The notes beneath the pieces are model-generated. The model saw only the letters and a list, made by a program, of their open reading frames with translations, did not search any database and was not told the DNA's origin. Shown one piece after another: positions 47,810 through 57,404 of a stretch of 64,000 nt of DNA (positions are counted from its first letter, which is position 1; every line of letters begins with the position of its first letter). The stretch covers positions 1-64,000 of the forward strand of contig CAVYHD010000021.1 of assembly GCA_963768075.1 (NCBI GenBank). Direction: 5' to 3'. Position numbers and translations under genes: made by a program. This stretch comes from QHXW01 sp963768075 (GTDB lineage: Bacteria > Acidobacteriota > Terriglobia > Bryobacterales > Bryobacteraceae).

Positions 47810-48661
47810 CTTTCGGCGCCTTTTGGCCGTAGGTTCGGCCGCTGCCTCAGCCGCGGCTTCCTCCTCAGCTAGCGCTGCGGTTGCCGAATGGATCGGTTTT
47901 TTCTGCTCGGCCAGACTCTTCCTGAGGGCCTCCATGATATCGATTACCGGCGCAATATGTGGCGTGGGCGTTTCCACCACGGTTTGGCCTTCCAACTTAG
48001 CCTCGATCATTTTCTGCAAGTTCGCGCGGTAAGTGTCGGCATACTTGCCAGGCTCGAAATCGGCGATCAGGGTTTCGATCAGCATCTTCGCCAGGTTAAG
48101 CTCTTTCTCTTTCACCTGGCTCGTATCAGTGCGGAACTCCTCCACCTGGCGGATCTCGTCCACGTAATACATCGTGTGCAACAGCACGCCCTTGGCGCCC
48201 GGACGCAGAATCACGATGTGTTCCCGATTGTGCATCGCTACTTTCGCGATGCCGTAATACTTTGTCTCCCGTAATGCCTCAAACAGCAGCGCGTAAGGTT
48301 TCTCGCCACCTTCGTCGGGCGCCATGTAGTAGGAACTTTCGAGATAGATCGGGTCCACCTGGTCCGACTTTACGAATTCGAGAATCTCCATCACTTTCGC
48401 GGTCTTAGGCGCCACCTTCTTGATGTCCTCGTCGTCAATCTCGACGTAGTGGTCCTTTTCGTATTCGTAGCCCTTGACCAATTCGCTGCGGGGAACCGGC
48501 TTGTCTTCCGCCTGGCAGTAGATTACTTGCTTGATGCGCGAGTGATCCGTTTTGTGAAGCATGTTAAAACTAATGGTCTCGCCGCGCGCGGCGCTGAATA
48601 ACCGCACGGGAAAAGAAACAAGACCGAAAGTAAGATGTCCCTTCCAAACGCTGCTTGCCAT
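47792..48661 (-). CDS. ku: Ku protein (non-homologous end joining)
   Basis: A 289-residue bacterial Ku that binds broken DNA ends as a homodimer and recruits LigD. Family blocks are SSVWKGHLTFGLVSFPVRLF, HKTDHSRIKQVIYCQAEDKP, GYEYEKDHYVEIDDEDIKKV, LESSYYMAPDEGGEKPYALL and RPGAKGVLLHTMYYVDEIR. A C-terminal Ala/Glu/Lys-rich tail ends in KRRRKSQGGR, which probably binds DNA. The ATG at 48661 gives the usual N-terminus. LigD is transcribed divergently, 91 bp away. Confidence 0.95.
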   Translation of the reverse strand: MASSVWKGHLTFGLVSFPVRLFSAARGETISFNMLHKTDHSRIKQVIYCQAEDKPVPRSELVKGYEYEKDHYVEIDDEDIKKVAPKTAKVMEILEFVKSDQVDPIYLESSYYMAPDEGGEKPYALLFEALRETKYYGIAKVAMHNREHIVILRPGAKGVLLHTMYYVDEIRQVEEFRTDTSQVKEKELNLAKMLIETLIADFEPGKYADTYRANLQKMIEAKLEGQTVVETPTPHIAPVIDIMEALRKSLAEQKKPIHSATAALAEEEAAAEAAAEPTAKRRRKSQGGR

Positions 48662-48752
48662 GGGTGCAACCTCAATTCCGCAGCTACAATGGGCTGAATC
48701 GCCTTCTAACATCGATATCATGAGTTAAGATAGGTTTTCAACATTTTCGCGA

Positions 48753-49373
48753 ATGTCTTTGAACGAATACGTCCGCAAACGGTCGTTTCAATCTACTCCG
48801 GAGCCGAAACCGGCCGAGCAATCCGTTCCAGCGCCCGGCAAGACTTTCTGCGTGCAGCGGCACGACGCCTCGCGGTTGCATTACGATTTCCGGCTCGAGA
48901 TAGACGGCACGCTGAAGTCCTGGGCCATTCCCAAAGGACCCACGCTCGACCCCGCCGCCAAGCGGCTGGCGGCCATGGTTGAAGACCATCCGCTCGAATA
49001 CGGCAGCTTCGAAGGAAACATACCCGCCGGCAACTACGGCGCCGGAAGCGTCATGCTGTGGGATCGCGGTACTTATGAGCTCCTAGGCGATAAGTCCGCT
49101 CAGGAGCAGCTCGCGCGCGGAGACTTTAAATTCAAGTTACACGGCGAAAAACTAAATGGCGAGTTTGCCATTGTCCACATGAAGGTTCGCGGCAAGGGCA
49201 ACGAGTGGCTGTTGCTCAAGAAAAAGGACGCCGAAGCGCGGCCCGGCTGGGACGTCGAGCAATACGCGTACAGCGTGGCAACCGGCCGCACCCAACAGGA
49301 AATCGCCAAAGACATGCCGGCACGGGAGCCGGCGGCGAGTCAAAGTAAAAAAAAACTTCTGGCAAGGCGGTAA
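48753..49373 (+). CDS. ligD: LigD 3'-phosphoesterase domain (N-terminal part of split LigD)
   Basis: A 206-residue part with the LigD phosphoesterase (PE) domain: FCVQRHDASRLHYDFRLEID, SWAIPKGPTLDPAAKRLAAM, GSFEGNIPAGNYGAGSVMLW and GEFAIVHMKVRGKGNEWLLL. It removes 3'-phosphates and ribonucleotides at broken ends. The frame ends after an A9 run at 49348-49356 (SQSKKKLLARR, then stop). One more A would continue it as KKKTSGKAVTAPKSTIDPAS into the ligase part, in the Pseudomonas-like order PE-ligase-polymerase. Confidence 0.9.
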   Translation: MSLNEYVRKRSFQSTPEPKPAEQSVPAPGKTFCVQRHDASRLHYDFRLEIDGTLKSWAIPKGPTLDPAAKRLAAMVEDHPLEYGSFEGNIPAGNYGAGSVMLWDRGTYELLGDKSAQEQLARGDFKFKLHGEKLNGEFAIVHMKVRGKGNEWLLLKKKDAEARPGWDVEQYAYSVATGRTQQEIAKDMPAREPAASQSKKKLLARR

Positions 49374-49429
49374 CTGCCCCCAAAAGTACGATCGACCCGG
49401 CTTCCCTCCTCGGAGCAGTTCGCGCTCCC

Positions 49430-51355
49430 ATGCCCACCGCCGTCGTGCCCATGAAATCTTTCCTCGCGGATGCGCCTCCCAGGGGCGACGAGTGGCTGTT
49501 CGAAGTGAAATGGGATGGTGTTCGCGCCATTTGTTTCATCGACGATAAGTCCGTGCGCCTCACTTCCCGCACCGGGCATTCCTGTGAACGGCAGTACCCG
49601 GAGCTCAGCGTCATAGGCCATCAGCTCGCCGCGAAACAGGTTGTGCTGGATGGCGAGATCTGTGTACTCGACAAGAGCGGTGTTTCCAGCTTTAGCCTCA
49701 TTCAGCCGCGCATTGCCGTCACCGACCCGAATACCATCTCCCATCTCGCGCGCCGCACGCCTGTGACGTTATTCGTTTTCGACCTGCTCTACCTGGATGG
49801 TTACGATCTCCGCAGCGTGCCTCTGATTGAGCGCAAGCGCGCCCTGGCAAGTATTCTGCAACCTTCGCCCGTCATGCGCTACTCCGATCACTTCGTCAAT
49901 CAGGGCGAAGAAATGTTGCAAGCCGCCCGCGCCACTGGACTCGAAGGCATCCTCGCCAAGCGCGCCACCAGCAAGTACCAATCCAAGCGCAGTCAGGATT
50001 GGGTCAAGATCAAGATCGTCTCGCAACAGGAGTTCATCATTTGCGGCTACACAACCGGGGAGCGCGATTACTTTAGTTCGCTCGTGCTCGGCTTGTATGA
50101 GAAAGGCAAGCTGGTCTATGTCGGCAATGTCGGCACCGGGTTCGACCAGAATCTGCTTGAGTCGATTTACCGCCGCATTGAGCCGCTCACCACGGCGAAT
50201 TCTCCCTTCGCCGAGACCCCGCAGATGTTGCGCGCGGCCATCTGGGTGCGCCCCGAAGTCGTTTGCGAGGTAAAATTTGCGAGTTGGACCGAGGACCAAC
50301 GCTTGCGCGCGCCCGTGTTTCTTGGACTGCGGCCTGATGTCGAGCCCACCGAGTGCGTGCGTGAATCAGCCACGCCGATGGAAGAAAAAAACGCGGCCGG
50401 CGCACGCCCCCCTCTGCTCTCCGGCAAAGCGGAGGGGGCCGTGCTCACCATGAACGGCCAACAACTCAAATTCACTCACTTAAACAAGGTGTTTTATCCC
50501 GCGGAAGGCTACACCAAGCGCGATCTCCTGAATTACTACGATGCGGTTGCCGATCTGTTGCTTCCCTATCTCCGCGATCGCCCGCTTTCCCTGAAGCGCT
50601 ATCCTGACGGCATCACCGGTCAGTATTTCTTTCAAAAAGACACGCACGATCGTGTCCCTTCGTGGGTCCGGGTGGAGCCGATTGAGTCTGAACACAAGAA
50701 GGCCCCCACTCGCTGGGTCTTGGCGGACAATCGCGCGACGCTCCTTTATCTCACCAATCTCGGCTGCATCGATCAGAATCCCTGGATGAGCCGCGTCGGT
50801 TCGCTTGAGTTCCCCGACTTCATGCTCATCGATCTCGACCCGCAGGGTTGCGAGTTCGATCGCATCGTCGAGGCCGCGCAACTCGTGCGCAAGAAGCTCG
50901 ACCTGGTCGGCTTGGAAGGCTATCCGAAGACCACCGGCGGCGACGGCATGCACATCTACGTGCCGGTCGAACCCGTCTATTCCTATGAGCAGGTGCGTTC
51001 GTTCGCGGAAATCATCGCCCGCGTGGTCGCAACGGAACGCCCCGATCTATTTACCACGCCGCGTCCCGTGGCCCGTCGCGAGCAAGGCAAAGTTTATTTT
51101 GATTACCTCCAGATCGGCGAATCCAAAACCATCGCGGCGCCCTACGTCACCCGCGCGTATGCTGGCGCCCCTGTGGCCACGCCGCTCGCCTGGCGCGAGG
51201 TGACCCCCGGCCTGCTGCCGTCGCAATTCCACCTGCGCAACGCGCTCGACCGTTTTTCGCGCGTTGGTGATTTGTTTGAAGCCGTCTTAAAGAAGCCGCA
51301 GCGCCTGGAGCCTGCGATTGAAAAACTGGACAAAATCGTCCAGACCAAACGCTAG
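49430..51355 (+). CDS. ligD: LigD ATP-dependent ligase and polymerase domains (C-terminal part of split LigD)
   Basis: A 641-residue part. The ligase domain (~1-330) has the adenylation site FEVKWDGVRAICFIDDKSVR with the nucleophilic Lys, LDGEICVLDKSGVSSF and DWVKIKIVSQQEFIICGYTT. An OB fold follows. The polymerase/primase domain (~345-630) has TKRDLLNYYDAVADLLLPYL, DGITGQYFFQKDTHDRVPSW, FMLIDLDPQGCEFDRIVEAA and GLEGYPKTTGGDGMHIYVPV. It seals and fills breaks together with Ku. The natural start is probably in the preceding part; the ATG at 49430 is merely the first in this frame. Confidence 0.93.
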   Translation: MPTAVVPMKSFLADAPPRGDEWLFEVKWDGVRAICFIDDKSVRLTSRTGHSCERQYPELSVIGHQLAAKQVVLDGEICVLDKSGVSSFSLIQPRIAVTDPNTISHLARRTPVTLFVFDLLYLDGYDLRSVPLIERKRALASILQPSPVMRYSDHFVNQGEEMLQAARATGLEGILAKRATSKYQSKRSQDWVKIKIVSQQEFIICGYTTGERDYFSSLVLGLYEKGKLVYVGNVGTGFDQNLLESIYRRIEPLTTANSPFAETPQMLRAAIWVRPEVVCEVKFASWTEDQRLRAPVFLGLRPDVEPTECVRESATPMEEKNAAGARPPLLSGKAEGAVLTMNGQQLKFTHLNKVFYPAEGYTKRDLLNYYDAVADLLLPYLRDRPLSLKRYPDGITGQYFFQKDTHDRVPSWVRVEPIESEHKKAPTRWVLADNRATLLYLTNLGCIDQNPWMSRVGSLEFPDFMLIDLDPQGCEFDRIVEAAQLVRKKLDLVGLEGYPKTTGGDGMHIYVPVEPVYSYEQVRSFAEIIARVVATERPDLFTTPRPVARREQGKVYFDYLQIGESKTIAAPYVTRAYAGAPVATPLAWREVTPGLLPSQFHLRNALDRFSRVGDLFEAVLKKPQRLEPAIEKLDKIVQTKR

Positions 51356-52294
51356 CTAGTGGTGGTGGTGAGCGTGCTCGTGGTCTTCTTCCGCGGCCAC
51401 CGGAATCACACAGCCAGTCTCCGAAACCGCGCAGCTTGCATGCTCGAACTGCACCGTCGTGTGGCAGATCTGAAAGCGTTCGGCCAGCAGGTCGTTCAAG
51501 CACTTGAGCGTGCAATCGCTGGCGGATGGCGGCAGGTCCTCAATCAGCACATGGCAGCTCAGCGCGCGCGTATTCGAACTCAAACACCAGATGTGCAGAT
51601 CGTGAACATCAAGCACACCCTCCACCTGCCGCATCGCCGCTGTCACCGATTGCAGATCCAGCCCGCGCGGCAAACCCTCCAGCAGAATATTCAGCGACTC
51701 CTGGATGATGTCCCACGCCGTCCACACAATCAGCAGGCCGATCAGGATGGAAAGCACGGGATCAATCTGCTGCCAGCCCGTGTACCGGATGGCGGCCGCG
51801 CCGATCATAATGCCGATCGCGCCCAGCAGGTCGCCCATCATGTGGATAAACGCGCTGCGGACGTTGATGTCGTTGCGGCGCGCCACGCGCAATCCCCACA
51901 TGATGCCGCCGTTCAGCACGAGCGCCGCGCCCGCCACAACCATCATCACCATTTCGCGCACAGGCTCGGGGCGCATCAGCCGCTGATAACCTTCGTAGAA
52001 GATCCACGCCGCCAGTGCCACCAGTGTCAAAGCATTGACAAAGGCCGTCAGGACGCCGGCACGCTGGTACCCGAACGTCTTCGTCTCATTCGCCGGCTTC
52101 GACTGGAGATAGAAACCAAACCACGCCAGCAGCAGCGCCAGTGCGTCCGTGAAATTGTGGCCCGCGTCAGACAATAGCGCCAAACTGTGCGCCTGGATTC
52201 CGGCGATGAACTCAAACACCACAAACGCGCCGGTGGCGATGAGTGACCACCAAAGAACCCGCCCCGTTCCCGCGGTGTGAGAATGCGAATGCAC
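51356..52294 (-). CDS. CDF-family cation efflux transporter (CzcD-like)
   Basis: A 312-residue inner-membrane transporter that exports Zn2+ or similar ions by H+ antiport. Features are a His-rich N-terminus (HSHSHTAG), six membrane segments with the metal-site pair LLSDAGHNFTDALALLLAWF and AFIHMMGDLLGAIGIMIGAA, and a cytoplasmic C-terminal domain with VEGVLDVHDLHIWCLSSNTR. The C-terminus ends in EEDHEHAHHHH. Starts a short distance from the TldE gene's end and abuts ligD tail to tail. Confidence 0.93.
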   Translation of the reverse strand: MHSHSHTAGTGRVLWWSLIATGAFVVFEFIAGIQAHSLALLSDAGHNFTDALALLLAWFGFYLQSKPANETKTFGYQRAGVLTAFVNALTLVALAAWIFYEGYQRLMRPEPVREMVMMVVAGAALVLNGGIMWGLRVARRNDINVRSAFIHMMGDLLGAIGIMIGAAAIRYTGWQQIDPVLSILIGLLIVWTAWDIIQESLNILLEGLPRGLDLQSVTAAMRQVEGVLDVHDLHIWCLSSNTRALSCHVLIEDLPPSASDCTLKCLNDLLAERFQICHTTVQFEHASCAVSETGCVIPVAAEEDHEHAHHHH

Positions 52295-52337
52295 GAAAGT
52301 CCTCTCTTCTAGTTTACTGCGGATGGGTGGATGAGTT

Positions 52338-53711
52338 CTAAAACCGGGTAACTTCCGTAAAATTGAACTCGCGAACCTTTATGGCAGGTACCACCATATC
52401 CGACGCTTCTTCGCCCGACGCGCGAACGGCTGGCGATAGCGCCTCCACGTTGGTCAGCAACTCCACCAGGTTTTGGTTGAACCGGAAGTTCTTGACGCCG
52501 CGCGTGAGCTTCCCGCCTTCGATGAGGAATGTGCCGTCGCGGGTCATGCCCGTCATGATCTTTTGATAGGGGTCCACTTCCCGGATGTACCACAGGCGCG
52601 TCACCAGAATGCCGCGTTCGGTGGAAGCGATCATGGCATCCACGGACATGTCGCCTCCGGCAATCACAATATTTCCGGGAGCTTCGCCCGAATCATTCGG
52701 CACCGGGAAGCCATGGCCGGTCGGCTTGACGCCAGCCTGAGCGGCGGCCTGGCGGCTGTACACCACGTTGCGCACCGCGCCGTTTTCCACCAGCGCCACG
52801 CTTTGCCGTGGAACACCCTCGCCGTCAAACGCGGCGCCGGATTGCAGCGGATGTTTGCAATCGTCCGAAATGCTGATGTTCGCGCCGAAGAGTTTTTGGC
52901 CCATGCGGCCCGTCAGAAAGCTGCGCTCATCGCGGATTGCCGTCGCGCTGAAGTCCCCCGCCAGTTGCCCCACCAGGTCGAGCACCGCCGCGGGCTCCAG
53001 AATCACCGTGTACCGCCCGGGCGGAATCTCTTCCGGCCGGCGCGAATCGTGCGCTTTGCGCGCCGCCGTTTGAGCCATCTTGCGCGGGTCCAATTCGCCG
53101 GCATTGCACGACGAGTCTTTGGCCCACCCGGAGCTATCCTCAGCCATCGCCGTGATAGAGAACACCGCCATAGTTTCGGCGTGATAGCCAAATACACCGT
53201 TGGTATTCAGAATGGCGAAAGCGGAATCGCCTGTCGAATAAATCCCGGCCGCGGTCTGAGATTCGGCCTCCACCAAGCGAATTGCTTCGCACACTGCCCG
53301 TGCTCGCTCGTCTGGTGTTACCGATGCCGTCCCGCCAAAGTACCGATCGATACTTGGGTAGCCGGCCGCCTCGGCAAGCGGCAGCAATCCCGGATCCGGC
53401 GCTTGCAATCTCGCGACCGTTATGGCCTGCTCCACGGCCTGTCGAATTCCATCCGGATCCAGCCGATTCGTGGTGGCGCGTGCCGTACGCCCATTTTCCA
53501 GCGCGCGAACCGAGACATAGCCGCTGCGCTCAGCCACGTTTTGGTGAATCGCATTATTGGCAAACCGCGTGAGCGCCTGCGCGCCCGCGCCCAGCAGCAC
53601 CTCGAGATCGCCCACGCCCATCGATCGAGCTGCCTTGGCCGCCGTCGCAAAGATCTCCTCGGCTCGTTTTCGCGTAAGCGAACCGGACTCCAGCCCGCCG
53701 CTAGCCGGCAT
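52338..53711 (-). CDS. pmbA: TldE/PmbA-type metalloprotease subunit
   Basis: A 457-residue protein of the TldD/TldE (U62) pair that together degrade unfolded or modified peptides. Features include GAGAQALTRFANNAIHQNVA, RSGYVSVRALENGRTARATT, and the C-terminal YSRQAAAQAGVKPTGHGFPV, with DPYQKIMTGMTRDGTFLIEG and GGKLTRGVKNFRFNQNLVEL. It lacks the HExxxH site, as TldE subunits do. It overlaps the upstream TldD gene by 11 bp. Confidence 0.92.
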   Translation of the reverse strand: MPASGGLESGSLTRKRAEEIFATAAKAARSMGVGDLEVLLGAGAQALTRFANNAIHQNVAERSGYVSVRALENGRTARATTNRLDPDGIRQAVEQAITVARLQAPDPGLLPLAEAAGYPSIDRYFGGTASVTPDERARAVCEAIRLVEAESQTAAGIYSTGDSAFAILNTNGVFGYHAETMAVFSITAMAEDSSGWAKDSSCNAGELDPRKMAQTAARKAHDSRRPEEIPPGRYTVILEPAAVLDLVGQLAGDFSATAIRDERSFLTGRMGQKLFGANISISDDCKHPLQSGAAFDGEGVPRQSVALVENGAVRNVVYSRQAAAQAGVKPTGHGFPVPNDSGEAPGNIVIAGGDMSVDAMIASTERGILVTRLWYIREVDPYQKIMTGMTRDGTFLIEGGKLTRGVKNFRFNQNLVELLTNVEALSPAVRASGEEASDMVVPAIKVREFNFTEVTRF

Positions 53712-55155
53712 ACGCGCTTCCGATTTTGATGTTGTGAAACCGCGACGGGCTGGCCCCGTGACCGGTGCCCATCACCTGTTCGGGCTGGCCTTTCCCGCAA
53801 TTCGGCGTGCCCCACAGGGTCCAGTGCTCGGGGCCAGCAATGGCCTTGCACGCATTCCAGAATTCCGTCGTGATGCCGCTATAGCTCGGGTTCTTCAGCA
53901 TCCGCACGCGCTTGCCGTCGCGCATCTCCCACGCGATCTCGCATCCAAACTGAAAGTTGTAGCGCTTGTCGTCGATCGACCAGCTCTTGTTGGTTTCCAT
54001 GTAGATGGCGTGGCCCGCTCCGAAAACCTCGTCCAATGTCTGCTCACCCGGCTTCAGACTCACGTTTGTCATGCGGATCAGGGGAATCCGCGCCCACCCA
54101 TCCGCGCGCATCGTCCCGTTCGACCTTTTCTCACCCACCGCACCCGCGGTCTCGCGGGAGGTCATGTAGCCGGTAAACTGCCCGCCACGGATGATGTCGG
54201 TCGATTGCGCCGGCACTCCCTCATCGTCAAACGCAAAGGTGCCCAAGCCGGGTCCGTGCTCCACCCGCGCATCGCAAACCACGTTCACAATGTCCGAACC
54301 GTATCGCAGATGACGCAGATTATCGAGCGTCAGGAAGCTCATCCCCGCGTAGTTGGCTTCGGTGCCTAGCACACGGTCCAACTCGATCGGGTGGCCGATG
54401 GATTCGTGAATTTGCAGTCCGAGCTGCGAGCTATCGAGAATCAAATCGAAGTGCCCCTCCGGACATTGATCCGCCGCGTGCAGAGCTACCGCTTCCTCCG
54501 CGATGCGTGGGGCGTTCTCCAGCAGCTTGAGCTCCTCCACCAGCTCATAGCCCTTGAGCTGGTACTGCCCGCCGAAAGAACTCGGATAGGAGCGCTTCTG
54601 TATCTCCCCATCGCGAAAGCTGAACGCCGAGAATCCAGCGCCGCTTGTGTAGCGAGTCTGGTCGATAAGGCTGCCCGCGGACGACGCGAAGATCTGCCGC
54701 TGGCGCGTGAAAACCAGCGCGGCCTCAGCCAGCGTGACGCCGGGGTTGTGCCGCAATTCCCGGTCGATCGCAAACAACAGCGCCAGGTTCTGATCCACGG
54801 AAATCGAAAAGGGATCGATGCGAATCGGTGACGTCCATTGCGCCTCGTGCTTCGCTTCCGGCGCGAGAGTCACATCGTGCTTTTTGGCGAGAGCGCTCGC
54901 GCGAGCGATCTGGACCGCCAGTTCCGCCGCAGCCTCCACGCCCTCCACCGTCAAATCGTCCGTCGCGGCGAATCCCCAGGAGCCGCGATCCAGAACCCGG
55001 ATTCCGAGGCCCACCGATGTGGAAGTTGCGAGCTCGCTGATTTGTCCGTTTTTCGTCGAAACGTGGCGCTCCTCGGTCTCGACCAGCCGCACGTCGGCAT
55101 AAGAAATACCTCGTCGCACGGCGGCGTCCAGTGCATTTAGAGCGATATCGTTCAT
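53701..55155 (-). CDS. tldD: TldD metalloprotease subunit
   Basis: A 484-residue catalytic subunit of the TldD/TldE protease. The ATG at 55155 gives the family start NDIALNALDAAVRRGISYAD. The zinc site is LGLQIHESIGHPIELDRVLG (HExxxH). Other features are YASDIVN-like LRYGSDIVNVVCDARVEHGP and FDDEGVPAQSTDIIRGGQFT. It is cotranscribed with pmbA/tldE. An in-frame extension to 55326 overlaps thrC and is not real. Confidence 0.94.
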   Translation of the reverse strand: MNDIALNALDAAVRRGISYADVRLVETEERHVSTKNGQISELATSTSVGLGIRVLDRGSWGFAATDDLTVEGVEAAAELAVQIARASALAKKHDVTLAPEAKHEAQWTSPIRIDPFSISVDQNLALLFAIDRELRHNPGVTLAEAALVFTRQRQIFASSAGSLIDQTRYTSGAGFSAFSFRDGEIQKRSYPSSFGGQYQLKGYELVEELKLLENAPRIAEEAVALHAADQCPEGHFDLILDSSQLGLQIHESIGHPIELDRVLGTEANYAGMSFLTLDNLRHLRYGSDIVNVVCDARVEHGPGLGTFAFDDEGVPAQSTDIIRGGQFTGYMTSRETAGAVGEKRSNGTMRADGWARIPLIRMTNVSLKPGEQTLDEVFGAGHAIYMETNKSWSIDDKRYNFQFGCEIAWEMRDGKRVRMLKNPSYSGITTEFWNACKAIAGPEHWTLWGTPNCGKGQPEQVMGTGHGASPSRFHNIKIGSAYAG

Positions 55156-56379
55156 CGAGGTGTGATCAGGCCGCCCAATTTGTCCTGCTCGCCCGATCCC
55201 GAGCGCGGAAACCGGGTGGAATAAGCTTCCAGATACTTCAGCCCGTTGCCCGTGTTGTAGATGACGATCTTCTCGTCTGCTTTTAGAAAGCCGGTCGCTA
55301 ACAGCTTTTCCAGCGCGGGAATGCACGCCGCACCTTCTGGTGCAATGAACAGCCCCTCTTCAGACGCCAGCCGGATACCGGCATCCAACAGCTCAGTATC
55401 AGTGACCGCGATGGCCGTCCCGCCGCTCTCGCGCACCGCATTGAGGACCAGAAAATCACCCAGGGGTTTGGGGACCCGCAGCCCGCTCGCTACTGTCTGC
55501 GCGTTCTCCCAAAACTCGCTGCGCGGGGCGCCTTTGTTCGAATGCCCGAACCACCGGCTGGCATCCTTCCGCCTGTACCGCGATCATTTTGGGCCGCTTG
55601 GCCCCGATCCAGCCCAAAGCTTCCATCTCATTGAAAGCTTTCCACATCCCGATCAGCCCGACGCCGCCGCCGGTGGGATAGAAAATGGCATCGGGCAGTT
55701 GCCAGTTCATTTGTTCCGCCAGCTCGTAGCCCATCGTTTTCTTGCCTTCGATGCGATACGGTTCCTTGAGTGTAGTCACATCAAACCAGCCTTCGCGCTG
55801 TGCTCCGGCCGCTACCAGCTTTGCGCAATCGCTGATCAGGCCATCCACCAGCGTCACGTGGGCACCGTAAGCTTTGCATTCCACGAAGTTTGCCTGCGGA
55901 ACGTCGCGCGGCATGAAGATGTGGGCCTCGATACCCGCCGCGGCTGCGTACGCCGCCATGGCGCTGGCCGCGTTTCCGGCGGAAGGGATGGCGAGCTTAT
56001 GAATTCCCAGCTCGACGGCCATGGAAACAGCGCAGGAAAGCCCGCGCGCCTTGAACGATCCCGTCGGATTCAAGCCTTCGTCTTTTAACCAAAGTTGATT
56101 GGCGCCAACGCGTTCACCCAGGCGCGAGGTTCGCAACAGAGGCGTCATGCCCTCCCCAAGTGAGATAATAGAAGTTTGTCGCGTAGGAGGCAGCACGGGC
56201 CGTAGCGCCACATGCTGTTGGGACCGGAGGCGATTTGCTCGACGGTTCCAGGTGCGGCGAAGGGTTTCGAGGTCGTAGCGGACGAGTAGCGGTCCGCCGC
56301 ATTCGCAAAGGTTGTGCACTTGGCCGGCCTCGAATTTCCGGCTGCACAGACTGCATTCGAGAAACGTCACAGAGTTCAT
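55152..56379 (-). CDS. thrC: Threonine synthase, one frameshift
   Basis: PLP enzyme for the last step of threonine synthesis (about 400 residues). A zinc-ribbon-like start (FLECSLCSRKFEAGQVHNLC with ECGG) precedes the body. The PLP Lys is in NPTGSFKARGLSCAVSMAVE. IPSAGNAASAMAAYAAAAGI and YPTGGGVGLIGMWKAFNEME bind the cofactor. A slip near 55535-55550 splits off the C-terminal part, which reads EFWENAQTVASGLRVPKPLG and ends DKLGGLITPR. Its ATG (56377-56379) overlaps the ATG of the divergent transglycosylase gene. Confidence 0.9.
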
Positions 56380-57001
56380 GATACTGCGCCTTTCGTTGCT
56401 GATAGCGTTCTCGGGATCCTGCTTCGCGGGCGAGTATGCGGTGCTCTCCAGCGGTTTTCGCATCCATGCTGACCGGCATGAAACCGAGGGCGGCATCGTG
56501 CGGCTATATGCGAACGGCGGCGTCACCGAAGTGCCCGCTGCGCACATCACAGGATTCGAGGCAGAGGAAGTGGCGCCCGTAACGCCGCCGCCGGCGACCC
56601 TGCAAGTCCCGACACCCGAAGAGCTGGTGACGGCTGCCGCCGAGCGAAACGGGCTGCCACCCGAGTTTGTAAAGAGCGTGGTGGCGGCGGAATCGGCCTT
56701 TCGCGCCGATGCGGTCTCCCGGAAGGGCGCAGTCGGCCTGATGCAGTTGATGCCCGCTACCGCTCGCGAGTATGGCGCAGACCCCACTGACCCGCGCCAG
56801 AACGTCGAGGCAGGGACGCGATATTTACGCGATCTTCTGCTCAAGTATCAGCATGATGATCATCAGGTGATCCGCGCGCTGGCGGCATACAATGCGGGAC
56901 CCGGTGCGGTGGACCGCTACCATGGCGTGCCGCCCTATCAGGAGACGCTGGCGTACATTACGCGCGTTCTGAAGAAGTACGCTAAGGCTTCGGCCGACTG
57001 A
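56378..57001 (+). CDS. Secreted lytic transglycosylase (SLT domain)
   Basis: A 207-residue peptidoglycan lytic transglycosylase. The ATG at 56378 gives a signal peptide (ILRLSLLIAFSGSCFAG). A short N-terminal beta region (GGIVRLYANGGVTEVPAAHI) is followed by the SLT domain (~90-200) with the catalytic Glu in FVKSVVAAESAFRADAVSRK, then GAVGLMQLMPATAREYGADP and ALAAYNAGPGAVDRYHGVPP. It cuts glycan strands in the periplasm. Its start codon shares bases with that of thrC on the other strand. Confidence 0.92.
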   Translation: MILRLSLLIAFSGSCFAGEYAVLSSGFRIHADRHETEGGIVRLYANGGVTEVPAAHITGFEAEEVAPVTPPPATLQVPTPEELVTAAAERNGLPPEFVKSVVAAESAFRADAVSRKGAVGLMQLMPATAREYGADPTDPRQNVEAGTRYLRDLLLKYQHDDHQVIRALAAYNAGPGAVDRYHGVPPYQETLAYITRVLKKYAKASAD

Positions 57002-57338
57002 AGAAAGCCTCGTCGGCCTTGGCAGCCAGAATAAAATCACTCTCCGTCAGGCCGTCGATCTTGTGAGTGTAGGTTTTGACGTCCACCCGGCCCCACGCCA
57101 GCAGGATGTCAGGATGGTGGCCTTCCGCTTCAGCCACGGCTCCCACGCTGTTCACGAAATCCAGAGCTGTCTTGAAATCGGGAAAAAGGTAAGTCTTGGT
57201 GATGTGGTGCTCCTCAATCACCTTCCAGTCCGGTAACAGAGACGAGAGTTTTTTCAGCTCTTCGCCCTTCAGCGGCGGAACACCGCCCCGGCAGGGTACG
57301 CAATGTTTAGCAGCAAGGCCGGCTACAGATCCACCCAT
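56982..57338 (-). CDS. phhB: Pterin-4a-carbinolamine dehydratase
   Basis: A 118-residue protein of the PCD/DCoH family that dehydrates 4a-hydroxytetrahydrobiopterin or assists molybdopterin-related chemistry. The active-site region is EHHITKTYLFPDFKTALDFV and AEAEGHHPDILLAWGRVDVK, ending in THKIDGLTESDFILAAKAD. The first ~20 residues (with HCVPCRGG) are extra, but such Cys-containing N-termini are common. Its end overlaps the transglycosylase by 20 bp. The start could be internal. Confidence 0.88.
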   Translation of the reverse strand: MGGSVAGLAAKHCVPCRGGVPPLKGEELKKLSSLLPDWKVIEEHHITKTYLFPDFKTALDFVNSVGAVAEAEGHHPDILLAWGRVDVKTYTHKIDGLTESDFILAAKADEAFFSRPKP

Positions 57339-57404
57339 ACTTCACCATCCCTCGATTCGACCGCGTAGGCCTCGACGTCCGGCTTCGGTTTATACACGGA
57401 AATT

